Shown here: positions 1 through 9,374 of the stretch, piece after piece
Layout of the letters: every line of letters begins with the position of its first letter
Position numbering within the stretch: position 1 is the stretch's first letter
Translations under genes and position numbers: made by a program
Assembly (NCBI GenBank): GCA_031255175.1
Contig: JAIRTA010000009.1
Span: 1-44,421 of the forward strand
DNA length: 44,421 nucleotides
Source: Oscillospiraceae bacterium
GTDB lineage: Bacteria; Bacillota; Clostridia; Oscillospirales; UBA929
Direction of reading: 5' to 3'
The notes under the pieces: model-generated
Seen by the model: the letters and a program-made list of their open reading frames with translations, nothing else
What the model was told of the DNA's origin: nothing
Databases searched by the model: none

Positions 1-72
1 TGCTATAAAATGGAGATCTTGGTTTTTATATGCAGTTATGGTTCAGTCATCCTGCCCTCAAACTATCTTTCA

Positions 73-102
73 GCCTCCAATGGTCGCCGGGCCATTGGAG
101 GC
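73..102. repeat. Perfect 11-bp inverted repeat (hairpin)
   Basis: GCCTCCAATGG and its exact complement CCATTGGAGGC are separated by 8 bases. The transcript would form a stable hairpin on either strand. On the + strand it is followed by GTTCTCTC rather than a clean T tract, so it may be a weak terminator of a gene lying before the window. Its role is unproven. Confidence 0.5.
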
Positions 103-532
103 GTTCTCTCGAAAAAGGCTGTCAACCCCGCAGACTCGCAGAATGTGCATGGTAAGATGAATTTACAGTGGAACGCTTTGACCGTGAGCCCGCTTTCGGT
201 GCGCTTGTGCACCACGCCCGCCCAATGCGTCAATCTGTACTCCGCTGCGATCTCTCTTGTGTTCTGCATACAAATTCTAATCCGGCTTGAATTTACACCA
301 CTTGTGCTTTTTCATGCCCTCTTGGTGTCTATTGTACCATCGCGGCCCCGCCCTTATAAGGCGCCTCGGGTTTTGACGGTTCTTCCCGGCGTCGGCGTGG
401 AGACACAGCCGCGCCGGCGGCGCTCTTTGGGTGCGGGGACATCCGCCGCCGGAAAGTGAAGCGGCGCTCTACAGAATGCCCTCTTGTGTATCGATAGGCA
501 TTGTGGGGTTGTCGCAGTGCTTTGTTTCCCTG

Positions 533-561
533 TTGTGAATATATATACATACAATTCACAA
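533..561. promoter_or_regulatory. Candidate distal ArgR operator (inverted repeat)
   Basis: TTGTGAAT and ATTCACAA form a perfect 8-bp inverted repeat with 13 bases between them, in an AT-rich tract about 120 bp upstream of the argG promoter. The left part, TGAATATATATACA (536-549), matches 11 of 14 core positions of the Bacillus AhrC/ArgR box as I remember it (TGAATAAAAATKCA). ArgR hexamers often bind one promoter-proximal and one distal box, so an auxiliary operator is plausible. This is a pattern match only. Confidence 0.4.
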
Positions 562-650
562 TTTATCCTTTCGATTTTGTCCAGTCTCTTCGCGAATTTC
601 CCTCATATTTCAATGTTTTTCTCTCATTTCCTGTCGTCGCGAAAAAATTT

Positions 651-680
651 GTTGCATATTTATTCAGTTTGTGTTATCAT
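651..680 (+). promoter_or_regulatory. argG promoter with overlapping ARG box
   Basis: TTGCAT (652-657) and TATCAT (675-680) are separated by exactly 17 bases, and the start codon of argG follows 31 bases later. The reverse complement of 651-668, ACTGAATAAATATGCAAC, matches about 14 of 18 positions of the Bacillus ARG box CATGAATAAAAATKCAAK as I remember it. This box covers the -35 element and part of the spacer, a position where bound ArgR would block RNA polymerase. Arginine-dependent repression of the operon is therefore likely. No argR gene is in the window. Confidence 0.65.
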
Positions 681-711
681 ATTTCCAGACCATTTGAACA
701 GGAGGCGCGGT

Positions 712-1919
<1,208 letters not shown>

Positions 1920-1923
<4 letters not shown>

Positions 1924-3392
1924 AAAATACATCAAACCGGACCGGACCGGACCGGAACACGGAGCCCGCCGGAAAGCTGTGGGCCGGGCGTTTTCAAAAG
2001 GACACCGACGCCCTTGTGGGGGACTTCAACGCCTCCCTCTCCTTCGACGCCCGCCTGTACCGGGAGGACATCGAGGGCAGCGCCGCCCACGCGGCCATGC
2101 TGGGCGCGCGCGGCATCATCCCGCCGGAGGACGCCGAGGCCATCATCGCGGAACTGGGCCGCCTGTTGACGGACATAGAGGAGGGGCGCGTGACGCTGAC
2201 GCCGGAGGCCGAGGACATCCACATGAACATCGAACAGCTCCTCACCGCGCGTCTCGGCGACGCCGGCCGCCGTCTGCACACCGCCCGCTCCCGCAACGAC
2301 CAGGTGGCGCTCGACCTCAGGCTGTATCTCAAAAAGCAGATTTGCGGGCTTCACAGCCTGACCCTCTCGCTGCTGGACACGCTGGCGACTCTCGCCGAGG
2401 CGCACACCGGCACGGTGATGCCCGGCTACACCCACCTCCAGCGCGCGCAGCCGATCACGCTGGCGCACGCGCTGACGGCCTACGCCGAGATGTTCTCGCG
2501 GGACGTGACGCGGCTGGAGGACTGCCACCGGCGCATGGACGTCTGCCCGCTGGGCGCCGGCGCGCTGGCCGCCACGACCTACCCGATCGACCGGGCGCGG
2601 GTGGCGCGGGATCTCGATTTTGCGGACGTCACGCGCAACAGCCTGGACGCCGTGGGCGACCGGGACTTCTGCATCGAACTCTGCGCCGCGCTGTCCCTGC
2701 TCATGATGCATCTCTCCCGGCTCGCGGAGGAAGTCATTCTCTGGTGTTCGTGGGAATTCGGCTTTGCCGAGCTGGACGACGCCTACTCGACCGGCTCGTC
2801 GATCATGCCGCAGAAAAAGAACCCGGACGTCGCCGAGCTGGTGCGCGGCAAGACCGGCCGGGTGTACGGCGATCTCATCGCGCTGCTCACCGTCATGAAG
2901 GGGCTGCCGCTCGCTTACAATAAGGACATGCAGGAGGACAAGGAGCCCGTGTTTGACGCGGTGGACACCGCCCGGCAGTGCCTCTCGGTGTTCGCGCCCA
3001 TGCTGTCCACACTCACCTTCCGGCCCGAGGCCATGCGGCGGGCCGCGGCCTCCGGGTTCCTCAACGCCACCGACTGCGCGGACTATCTGGTGCGGCGCGG
3101 GCTGCCCTTTCGCGAGGCCTACGGGATCGTCGGGCGGCTGGTGCGGCTGTGCCTCGTCCGCGGCAAGGACTTGGAGGGCCTGACACTGGAGGAATTTCGC
3201 TCCGTCTCGGAGCATTTTGACCGCGACGTGTATGACGCGCTCGCACTGGACGCCTGCGTGGCGGCGCGGAACGTCCCCGGCGGCCCGGCGACGCCGCAGG
3301 TGCGCGCACACATCGAAGCCCTGCGCGCCTTTTGCCGCGCCCACAAGCACTTCCCGGGCGCGCCGCGCGGAACCGGGGGGAAGATCCCATGA
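1920..3392 (+). CDS. argH: Argininosuccinate lyase
   Basis: Splits argininosuccinate into arginine and fumarate, the last step of the pathway. The protein is 490 residues, slightly longer than most because of a basic, glycine-rich tail after the last helix. Family landmarks are LWAGRF near the N terminus, the [15 protein letters not shown] segment, [16 protein letters not shown], and the lyase signature [12 protein letters not shown]. The mobile-loop catalytic serine is one of residues 293-294. The ATG at 1920 overlaps the argG stop (ATGA), and the argH stop overlaps the argC start in the same way. Expression of argG, argH and argC should therefore be coupled. The ORF beginning at 1665 is only an upstream extension. 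Confidence 0.96.
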
Positions 3393-4372
3393 GCGCCGCG
3401 CGGAACCGCCGCGGGCCGGCGTCGGTCCGCGTCTTCATCGACGGGCAGGCGGGCACCACCGGGCTGCAACTCAAAACCCGGCTGCGCGCGCGCCCGGATG
3501 TCGAACTGCTGACGCTCCCCGCCAACCGGCGCCGTGACCCGGACGCCCGGCAGGCGCTGCAAAACAGCGCCGACATTGTCTTTTTGTGCCTGCCGGACGA
3601 CGCGGCGCGGGACGCGGCGCGCCTGGTGACCAACCCGGACACCTGCGTCATCGACGCCTCCACCGCGCACCGGACGGCGCCCGGCTGGGTCTACGGCCTG
3701 CCGGAGCTCTCGTCCCTGCACCGGGCCGCGCTGGGGCGGGCCAAGCGCATCGCCGTCCCCGGCTGCCACGCCACCGGCTTCGCGGCCGCCGTGTATCCGC
3801 TGATCGCCGGCGGCCTGCTGCCGGCCGACACGCCGCTCACCTGCACCTCCCTCACGGGCTATTCCGGCGGCGGGAAGGCGCTGATCGCCCGCTACGAGAC
3901 CGCCGCGCGGACGCCCGGCGACGCGCTGTGCGCGCCGCGCCCCTACGCGCTGACGCTGACACACAAGCACTTGCCGGAGATGCAGTCCGTGTGCGGGCTC
4001 ATCCATCCGCCGCATTTTTACCCGGTTGTGGGCGACATGGCGCGGGGGATGCTGGTGTCCGTCCCGCTGTGGGGCCATCAGTTCACGCGGCCCGGCGGCG
4101 CCCGCGCCGTGTGGGAGCTTTTGTCCGGCCATTACGCGCGCAGCCGCTTTATCCGCGTGCAGCCCCAAGGCGCGGCGGACGCGCTGGAGGCGGGCTTTCT
4201 CGACCCCACCGCCCTGAACGGCACAAACACGCTGGAGCTCTTTGTCTTCGGCCACGAGACACAGGCGCTCGTGGTGGCCCGGCTCGACAACCTGGGCAAG
4301 GGCGCCTCGGGCGCGGCGGTACAGTGCATGAACATCGCCCGCGGCCTGCCCGAGGACACAGCGCTTATTTAG
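3389..4372 (+). CDS. argC: N-acetyl-gamma-glutamyl-phosphate reductase, uncommon (type 2) form
   Basis: Reduces N-acetylglutamyl phosphate to N-acetylglutamate semialdehyde with NADPH. The 327-residue protein opens with VRVFIDGQAGTTGLQL, a nucleotide-binding motif typical of the shorter, less common ArgC family rather than the classic form of about 345 residues. The catalytic cysteine is in VPGCHATGF (Cys126), and HKHLPEM and TSLTGYSGGGK are also preserved. The ATG at 3389 overlaps the argH stop (ATGA). A gap of 231 bp then separates it from argJ and contains a duplicated hairpin element. The type assignment is from motif recognition and has not been searched. Confidence 0.93.
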   Translation: MSAARNRRGPASVRVFIDGQAGTTGLQLKTRLRARPDVELLTLPANRRRDPDARQALQNSADIVFLCLPDDAARDAARLVTNPDTCVIDASTAHRTAPGWVYGLPELSSLHRAALGRAKRIAVPGCHATGFAAAVYPLIAGGLLPADTPLTCTSLTGYSGGGKALIARYETAARTPGDALCAPRPYALTLTHKHLPEMQSVCGLIHPPHFYPVVGDMARGMLVSVPLWGHQFTRPGGARAVWELLSGHYARSRFIRVQPQGAADALEAGFLDPTALNGTNTLELFVFGHETQALVVARLDNLGKGASGAAVQCMNIARGLPEDTALI

Positions 4373-4457
4373 TACGCCGCTTTATGACAAGATTTAGATG
4401 ACACGGCGTACCAGTCCGCTGCGCCACCCAAATATTTACAAATCTCCGGTCTTTTTC

Positions 4458-4588
4458 CCGCCAGGCTGCGTTGGCGGAATCTGTTGATACAACAAGTATT
4501 TTGTTTGTTGGCACAGCCCATTTTGACGCCCTGTTGCCGCGAAGCGGCAACAAAAATAAGAATTTTGTTTTTGGGCACAGCCCATTTT
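4458..4588 (+). repeat. Two tandem copies of a hairpin plus A/T-rich element before argJ
   Basis: Each copy is a GC-rich hairpin followed within about 5-15 bases by a 33-bp tract. Copy 1 has hairpin CCGCCA/TGGCGG (4458-4477) and tract 4492-4524. Copy 2 has hairpin GTTGCCGC-GAA-GCGGCAAC (4533-4551) and tract 4556-4588. Both tracts share ATTTTGTTT and GGCACAGCCCATTTT. The tract contains a small hairpin, TGGGC-ACA-GCCCA in copy 2, followed by TTTT. A third copy precedes argB. The element sits in the only long gap of the operon and could act as a processing or attenuation site. The function is unknown. Confidence 0.7.
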
Positions 4589-4603
4589 AGGAGTTGATTT
4601 CCC

Positions 4604-5824
4604 GTGCTTCAGATTGTTCCCGGCGGGGTGACGGCGGCCCCCGGTTTTACGGCGGCGGGCCTCCACTGCGGCATCCGCCGGAACCAGGCCAAACCGGACC
4701 TCGCGCTGGTGCTGGCCGACCGCGACTGCGCCGCCGCCGCCGTCTACACGACGAACCGCGTCCAGGCGGCGCCGATCGCCGTGACGCGCGCGCATTTGGC
4801 CGACGGGCGGGGCCGCGCCATTTTGGCCAACAGCGGCTGCGCCAACGCCTGCGCCCCCGGCGGGCTCGAGAACGCGCGCCGCGTCTGCGCCGCCGCCGCC
4901 GCCGTCCTCGGCCTGCGCGAGACGGATATCATCGTAAATTCCACCGGCGTCATCGGCGTGCCGCTGCCCGTCGAGGCCATTGAGAGCGCCCTGCCGGCGC
5001 TGGCCGACGCCCTCTCCCGGGCGGGCGGTGCCGACGCCGCGCTGGCCATCATGACCACCGACACGCGGCCCAAGGAGGCCGCCGTCACCACGGAGATCGA
5101 CGGCCGGACCGTCACGGTGGGCGGCATGGCCAAGGGCTCCGGCATGATCCACCCCAACATGGCGACGATGCTGGCCTTTCTCACCACCGACTGCGCCATT
5201 GCCCCCGGCCCGCTGCGCGCCGCGCTGGCCGACTCCGCGCGCCGCACCTACAACCGCGTCAGCGTAGACGGAGACACTTCCACCAACGACATGACGGCCA
5301 TCCTGGCCTCCGGCGCGGCGGGGCATCCGCCGATCGAGAGCCCGGACGACCCCCGTTTCGCGCTGTTTAAGGAGGCGCTCGACGCCGTCAATCTGACGCT
5401 GGCGCGCGCCATCGCGCGGGACGGCGAGGGGGCCACCCGCCTGGTGGTCTGCCGCGTGCGCGGCGCCGGCAGCGAGACGGACGCCGAGGTCCTCGCGAAG
5501 GCGGTGATCACCTCGTCGCTCGTCAAGACGGCGCTGTTTGGCGCCGACGCGAACTGGGGCCGCGTGCTGTGCGCGCTGGGTTACGCGGGGGCGCCTCTGC
5601 GCCCGGAGTCTGTGGATGTGGCGTTCTCGTCGACGGCCGGCCGGGTTGTCGTCTGCCGCGGCGGCGAGGGGCTGCCGTTTGACGAAACTCTGGCAAAGGA
5701 GATCCTCTCCCAGAGCGAGGTCACGCTCGAAGTTGACTGCGGGGCGGGCGCCCACGGCGCGGAGGCCTACGGCTGCGACCTCAGCTACGACTATGTGCGG
5801 ATCAACGGCGACTACCGGACCTGA
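4604..5824 (+). CDS. argJ: Glutamate N-acetyltransferase / amino-acid acetyltransferase
   Basis: Transfers the acetyl group from N-acetylornithine to glutamate, recycling acetyl groups, and in bifunctional members also acetylates glutamate from acetyl-CoA. The 406-residue precursor is of normal length. The self-cleavage motif is GMIHPNMATMLAFLTTD, with Thr188 expected to become the N-terminal nucleophile of the beta chain. TNDMTAILASGAAG and SSLVKTALFGADANWGR are further family motifs. Translation starts at GTG 4604 after AGGAG. No argA or argE is seen in the window, so the cyclic pathway is used. Whether it is mono- or bifunctional cannot be read from sequence alone. Confidence 0.95.
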   Translation: MLQIVPGGVTAAPGFTAAGLHCGIRRNQAKPDLALVLADRDCAAAAVYTTNRVQAAPIAVTRAHLADGRGRAILANSGCANACAPGGLENARRVCAAAAAVLGLRETDIIVNSTGVIGVPLPVEAIESALPALADALSRAGGADAALAIMTTDTRPKEAAVTTEIDGRTVTVGGMAKGSGMIHPNMATMLAFLTTDCAIAPGPLRAALADSARRTYNRVSVDGDTSTNDMTAILASGAAGHPPIESPDDPRFALFKEALDAVNLTLARAIARDGEGATRLVVCRVRGAGSETDAEVLAKAVITSSLVKTALFGADANWGRVLCALGYAGAPLRPESVDVAFSSTAGRVVVCRGGEGLPFDETLAKEILSQSEVTLEVDCGAGAHGAEAYGCDLSYDYVRINGDYRT

Positions 5825-5877
5825 ACGCCCTTTCGCGCCCGCCGGCCGCACAGGGGCAGGAAAAATTTGGTAATTTC

Positions 5878-5932
5878 TTGCCGCGCGGCGGCAACTTAAA
5901 CACAAGAATTTTGGTTTGGGCGGCGCATTTTG
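5878..5932 (+). repeat. Third copy of the hairpin plus A/T-rich element, before argB
   Basis: The hairpin TTGCCGC-GCG-GCGGCAA (5878-5894) is followed by a tract at 5901-5932 beginning CACAAGAATTTTGG and ending GCGCATTTT. It is clearly related to the copies at 4533-4588, and the hairpin arms are almost identical, while the last part (GGGCGGCGC instead of GGGCACAGCCC) has diverged. It ends about 25 bases before the argB start, so it lies near the ribosome binding site. Confidence 0.65.
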
Positions 5933-5956
5933 GGGCCGCCCGGAAGGATGAACCTT

Positions 5957-6811
5957 ATGCTCTCCAACGTCGATAAGGCACGGCTGCTGTCGGAGGCGCT
6001 GCCTTACATTCAAAAGTACAACAAGAAAACCGTGGTGATCAAGTACGGCGGCAGCGCCATGCTGGAGGACACGCTCCGGCGCGCCGTCATCAGCGACATC
6101 GTTCTCCTCTCCCTCGTGGGGATCCGCGTCGTCGTCGTACACGGCGGCGGCCCGGAGATCAACGAGATGCTCGCCAAGATCGGCAAGGAGCCGCGCTTTA
6201 TAGGCGGCCTGCGCCACACCGACGAGGAGACGATGGAGGTCGTCCAGATGGTGCTGTGCGGCAAGGTGAACAAGGCGCTCACCCAACTCATCGGCGAGCT
6301 GGGCGGCCGGGCGCTGGGCCTGTCCGGCCTGGACGGGCGGCTGCTGACCGCCCGGCAGCTCGACGAGGACCACGGCCTTGTCGGCGAGCTCGAGAGCATC
6401 GACCCCGCCCCGCTGATCACGGCGCTCGACCACGGTTATATCCCCGTCGTCTCCACCGTGGCCGGCGGCGCGGCGCCGGGTTCCGTTTACAACATCAACG
6501 CCGACACGGCGGCGGCGCGTCTCGCGGCGCGCCTCGCGGCGGAAAAGCTCATACTGCTGACCGACGTGCGCGGACTCATGCGCGTCCCGGGGGACGAGGA
6601 CACGCTGATCCCGATGGTGACGCTGTCGGAGGTGCCCCCGCTGCTCAAGAGCGGCGCCGTCCGGGGCGGGATGATCCCGAAAGTCTCCTGCTGCGTTGAG
6701 GCGCTGCGCGCCGGCGTGCGGCGCACCCATATCCTCGACGGCCGCATCCCGCATTCGATCTTGATTGAAATGCTCTCCGACGAGGGCGTCGGCACCATGA
6801 TTTTGAAGTAG
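5957..6811 (+). CDS. argB: Acetylglutamate kinase
   Basis: Phosphorylates N-acetylglutamate with ATP, the second step of the pathway and often the arginine-feedback point. The 284-residue protein has the amino-acid kinase fold: VVIKYGGSAM (ATP phosphate loop) near the N terminus, VVVVHGGGPEIN for substrate binding, NINADTAAARLA, and LLTDVRGLM with GGMIPK near the end. The start at 5957 gives the family-typical N terminus MLSNVDKARLLSEALPYI. GGAAGGA lies 8 bases upstream, whereas the ATG at 5948 abuts the ribosome site. The N-terminal helix seen in arginine-sensitive enzymes seems to be present in part, so feedback inhibition is possible but unproven. argD follows 12 bp downstream. Confidence 0.96.
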   Translation: MLSNVDKARLLSEALPYIQKYNKKTVVIKYGGSAMLEDTLRRAVISDIVLLSLVGIRVVVVHGGGPEINEMLAKIGKEPRFIGGLRHTDEETMEVVQMVLCGKVNKALTQLIGELGGRALGLSGLDGRLLTARQLDEDHGLVGELESIDPAPLITALDHGYIPVVSTVAGGAAPGSVYNINADTAAARLAARLAAEKLILLTDVRGLMRVPGDEDTLIPMVTLSEVPPLLKSGAVRGGMIPKVSCCVEALRAGVRRTHILDGRIPHSILIEMLSDEGVGTMILK

Positions 6812-6823
6812 AGGCGTGAGACG

Positions 6824-8005
6824 ATGCAACAGATCTTTGAAGCCTACGACGCGCATGTGCTCCCCACATACGGACGTTTCCCCGTGGCGTTTGCGCGCGG
6901 GGCGGGCTGCCGCCTGTACGATGAGGCGGGCCGCGCGTACATTGACTTTGCCTCCGGCATCGGCGTGAACTCGGTGGGGCACGCGCACCCCGTCTGGGTT
7001 GAGGCCGTGGCGCGCCAGGCCGCCACATTGACGCATGTGTCGAACCTTTATTACAGCGAGCCGGGCGGACGCCTGGCGGTGCGCCTCTGCGCGCTCTCCG
7101 GCCTGCGCGGCGTCTTTTTTGCGAACTCGGGCGCGGAGGCCAACGAGGGCGCGATCAAGGTGGCCCGCAAATACAGCCACGACCGCTACGGGCCGGACCG
7201 GTCCGTCGTGGTGACGCTCTCCGGCTCCTTCCACGGGCGCACGGTCACGACGCTGGCCGCCACGGGGCAGGAAATCTTCCACCGGCATTTCGGCCCCTTC
7301 CCCGCGGGGTTCCGGCATGTGCCGCCGGACGATTTTGAAGCCCTCGCGGCGCAGCCGGACGACGTGTGCGCCGTGCTGCTGGAGCCCGTGCAGGGCGAGG
7401 GCGGCGTGTGGCCGCTGGACGGCGCGTATGTCCGGCGGGTGGCGGCGCTCTGCCGCGAGCGGGACTGGCTGCTCCTCTGCGACGAGGTGCAGACCGGCAT
7501 CGGCCGCACCGGGGACTGGTTTGCCTTTCAGTCGCTGGGGGTCGAGCCCGACGTCGTGACCTTCGCCAAGGGGATCGCCGGCGGTCTGCCGTTCGGCGGC
7601 TTTCTGGCCGGCGCGCGCGCGGCGGACACACTGGGCCCCGGCGACCACGCGACCACGTTCGGCGGCACGCCGCTGTGCTGCGCGGCGGCGCTGGCCACAC
7701 TGGACATTCTGGCGCCGGTGCTGCCCGGCATCAAGGCCAAGGGGGCGGCGCTCCGGCGGTCCATCGCGGAGATGGGGCTGCCGCGCGTGACCGGCACGCG
7801 CGGCGCGGGCCTCATGATCGGCGTGGCCCTGACGCCGGGCGAGACCCCCCGCGACTGGGCGGAGAGGCTGCTGCGCGCGGGGCTCGTCGTCCTCACCGCC
7901 GGGCAGGACGCCCTGCGTCTGCTGCCCCCGCTCGTCATCGGCGACGACGACATCGCCGCCGGACTCTCGATCTTCGAAAACGTTTTGGGCGGCGCTGCGG
8001 AATAA
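6824..8005 (+). CDS. argD: Acetylornithine aminotransferase
   Basis: A PLP-dependent class III aminotransferase that converts N-acetylglutamate semialdehyde to N-acetylornithine using glutamate. The protein has 393 residues. Visible motifs are DFASGIGVNSVGHAHP, FFANSGAEANEGAIKVAR (cofactor phosphate), SFHGRT, LLEPVQGEGGV, LLCDEVQTGIGRTG and TFAKGIAGGLPFGG, in which Lys249 is the expected Schiff-base lysine. HVSNLYYSEP supports the acetylornithine assignment, as do the flanking argB and argF. Spacing to argB is 12 bp. The gap to argF is 113 bp and contains only the argF ribosome site and GC-rich sequence. Confidence 0.95.
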   Translation: MQQIFEAYDAHVLPTYGRFPVAFARGAGCRLYDEAGRAYIDFASGIGVNSVGHAHPVWVEAVARQAATLTHVSNLYYSEPGGRLAVRLCALSGLRGVFFANSGAEANEGAIKVARKYSHDRYGPDRSVVVTLSGSFHGRTVTTLAATGQEIFHRHFGPFPAGFRHVPPDDFEALAAQPDDVCAVLLEPVQGEGGVWPLDGAYVRRVAALCRERDWLLLCDEVQTGIGRTGDWFAFQSLGVEPDVVTFAKGIAGGLPFGGFLAGARAADTLGPGDHATTFGGTPLCCAAALATLDILAPVLPGIKAKGAALRRSIAEMGLPRVTGTRGAGLMIGVALTPGETPRDWAERLLRAGLVVLTAGQDALRLLPPLVIGDDDIAAGLSIFENVLGGAAE

Positions 8006-8118
8006 TCTTTCCGCCCGCGCCTGCTTTGTATCGCCCCGACCTCGTCGGCGGAACCCGCCGCCTCCGCCGGGGCGCGATCATGACCCCCCGGCGGGACACC
8101 GGGGAGGAAGGGGACATT

Positions 8119-9036
8119 ATGAAAAAAGATCTGCTGTGCATGCTCGATCTCACAAAGGAAGACATCTCCGGCATTTTGGACCTGGCCGACCAGATGAAGT
8201 ATGACCTGCGCCACGGGCAGGCGCACCGGCACCTCGAGGGCAAGACGCTGGGCATGATTTTTGAAAAGGCCTCCACCCGCACCCGGGTCTCGTTTGAGAC
8301 CGGCATGTATCAGCTCGGCGGGCAGGCGCTGTTTCTCTCCGCGAACGACTTGCAGATCGGGCGCGGCGAACCGGTGGAGGACACGGCGCGCGTGCTCTCC
8401 CGCTACCTGGACGGCATTATGATCCGCACGTTTGCCCAGCGCGAGGTGGAAGACATGGCCCGCCACGCCTCTGTCCCCGTCATCAACGGGCTCACGGACC
8501 TGGCCCATCCCTGCCAGGTGCTGGCCGACCTGATGACCGTGCGGGAGCGGCTCGGCACGCTCGCGGGCGCGGCGCTCTGCTACATTGGGGACGGCAACAA
8601 CATGTGCAACTCGCTGACTGTCGGGGCGCTCACGGCGGGCCTGTCGGTGTCTCTCGCCGTGCCGGCCGGTTATGACCCCGCGCCGGAGGCGCTGACGTTT
8701 GCCCAAACGTTCGGCGACAGGTTCCGGCTGTCCCGCGACCCGCGGGAGGCGGCCCGGGGCGCCGACGTCGTGGTGACGGATGTCTGGGCCAGCATGGGCC
8801 AGGAGGACGAGGCCGCCGCCCGCCGGCAGGCGTTCGCCGGCTTCCAAGTGAACGACGAGATTATGGCGCTGTGCGCCCCGCACGCCGTGGTGCTGCACTG
8901 CCTCCCCGCCCACCGGGGCGAGGAGATCACCGCCGCCGTCTTTGAGGCCCACGCCGACAGCATCTTCGACGAGGCCGAAAACCGCCTCCACGCGCAAAAA
9001 GCGGTGCTGACGCAGCTGCTCGCGCCGGGCAGCTGA
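8119..9036 (+). CDS. argF: Ornithine carbamoyltransferase
   Basis: Forms citrulline from ornithine and carbamoyl phosphate. The protein is 305 residues, normal for the family. STRTR (52-56) binds carbamoyl phosphate, HPCQ (130-133) is the second conserved loop, and HCLPAHRGEE is the ornithine-binding motif that separates this enzyme from aspartate carbamoyltransferase. The ATG at 8119 is chosen because GAGGAAGGGG lies just upstream. An in-frame ATG at 8080 would add 13 residues with no family match. It is the last gene of the arg operon and is followed by a strong hairpin. carAB, which supplies carbamoyl phosphate, is not in the window. Confidence 0.96.
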   Translation: MKKDLLCMLDLTKEDISGILDLADQMKYDLRHGQAHRHLEGKTLGMIFEKASTRTRVSFETGMYQLGGQALFLSANDLQIGRGEPVEDTARVLSRYLDGIMIRTFAQREVEDMARHASVPVINGLTDLAHPCQVLADLMTVRERLGTLAGAALCYIGDGNNMCNSLTVGALTAGLSVSLAVPAGYDPAPEALTFAQTFGDRFRLSRDPREAARGADVVVTDVWASMGQEDEAAARRQAFAGFQVNDEIMALCAPHAVVLHCLPAHRGEEITAAVFEAHADSIFDEAENRLHAQKAVLTQLLAPGS

Positions 9037-9062
9037 CATTTGGCCCCAATATGCTTCGCACA

Positions 9063-9107
9063 ATACACCGCCATATCTTGTGAATTTTACAAGATATAGC
9101 GGTGTAT
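9063..9107 (+). terminator. Long hairpin ending the arg operon
   Basis: Two 19-base arms, beginning ATACACCGCC and ending GCGGTGTAT, pair with one mismatch around a 7-base loop, 26 bases after the argF stop. The downstream tract is CGCGCTGTTTT, so the T run is displaced. It is probably a transcription end or an mRNA 3' stabilising structure. Confidence 0.65.
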
Positions 9108-9154
9108 CGCGCTGTTTTAGGAAAAAACGGCGGTTAAAAACTGGGAAAACCCTC

Positions 9155-9183
9155 TTGAATTCCTACGGCGCCTGTGATATAAT
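9155..9183 (+). promoter_or_regulatory. Promoter of the + strand GH97 gene
   Basis: TTGAAT (9155-9160) and TATAAT (9178-9183) are 17 bases apart, an excellent housekeeping promoter. The predicted leader is about 185 bases long. It contains an AAAGGAGGTG sequence at about 9264-9273 well before the chosen start at 9375. The rest of the interval 9037-9374 holds no gene. Confidence 0.75.
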
Positions 9184-9374
9184 CAATTTATTAATATTCA
9201 CTGTATCTTTCTTATATTTTTAGGCAAAACATACTACTCGGGTTCATTTCCTCATCGGCCCACGCAAAGGAGGTGTTAGGGGAAGCCTGCCGTTGCACCC
9301 AGGAAGATCCACAGAAGTTTTGGAAGAAGTTTTCGGAGAACAGAAATTTGTGGAAGAAAAGGAGAAATTCCGGT

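Larger units (their letters stand above)
1..711. other. Upstream region of the arg operon without a supported gene
   Basis: I see no convincing gene here. The ORFs of 60-150 codons on both strands are rich in Arg, Pro and Ala, match no family I know and have no good ribosome binding site. The stretch 540-690 turns AT-rich, as expected of a promoter region. It holds a hairpin at 73-102, a candidate operator at 533-561 and the argG promoter at 652-680, each listed separately. Confidence 0.6.

Noticed and set aside
10-459. 149-codon ORF at the window start
   Set aside because: No ribosome binding site and no recognisable motif, and it crosses the hairpin at 73-102. I cannot support it as a gene.
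1932-3350. 472-codon open frame on the - strand opposite argH
   Set aside because: Antisense shadow. Low-complexity composition and no family match, while argH on the other strand is unambiguous.
4436-7648. 1070-codon open frame on the - strand across argJ, argB and argD
   Set aside because: It is the antisense shadow of GC-rich coding sequence. The translation is an Arg/His/Gly/Ala-rich string without domains, and the + strand frames encode clear enzymes.
9273-9374. GTG start that would add 34 residues to the + strand GH97
   Set aside because: The GTG lies inside the AAAGGAGGTG sequence itself, and the added segment is charged and would block a signal peptide. ATG 9375 has its own AAGGAG.
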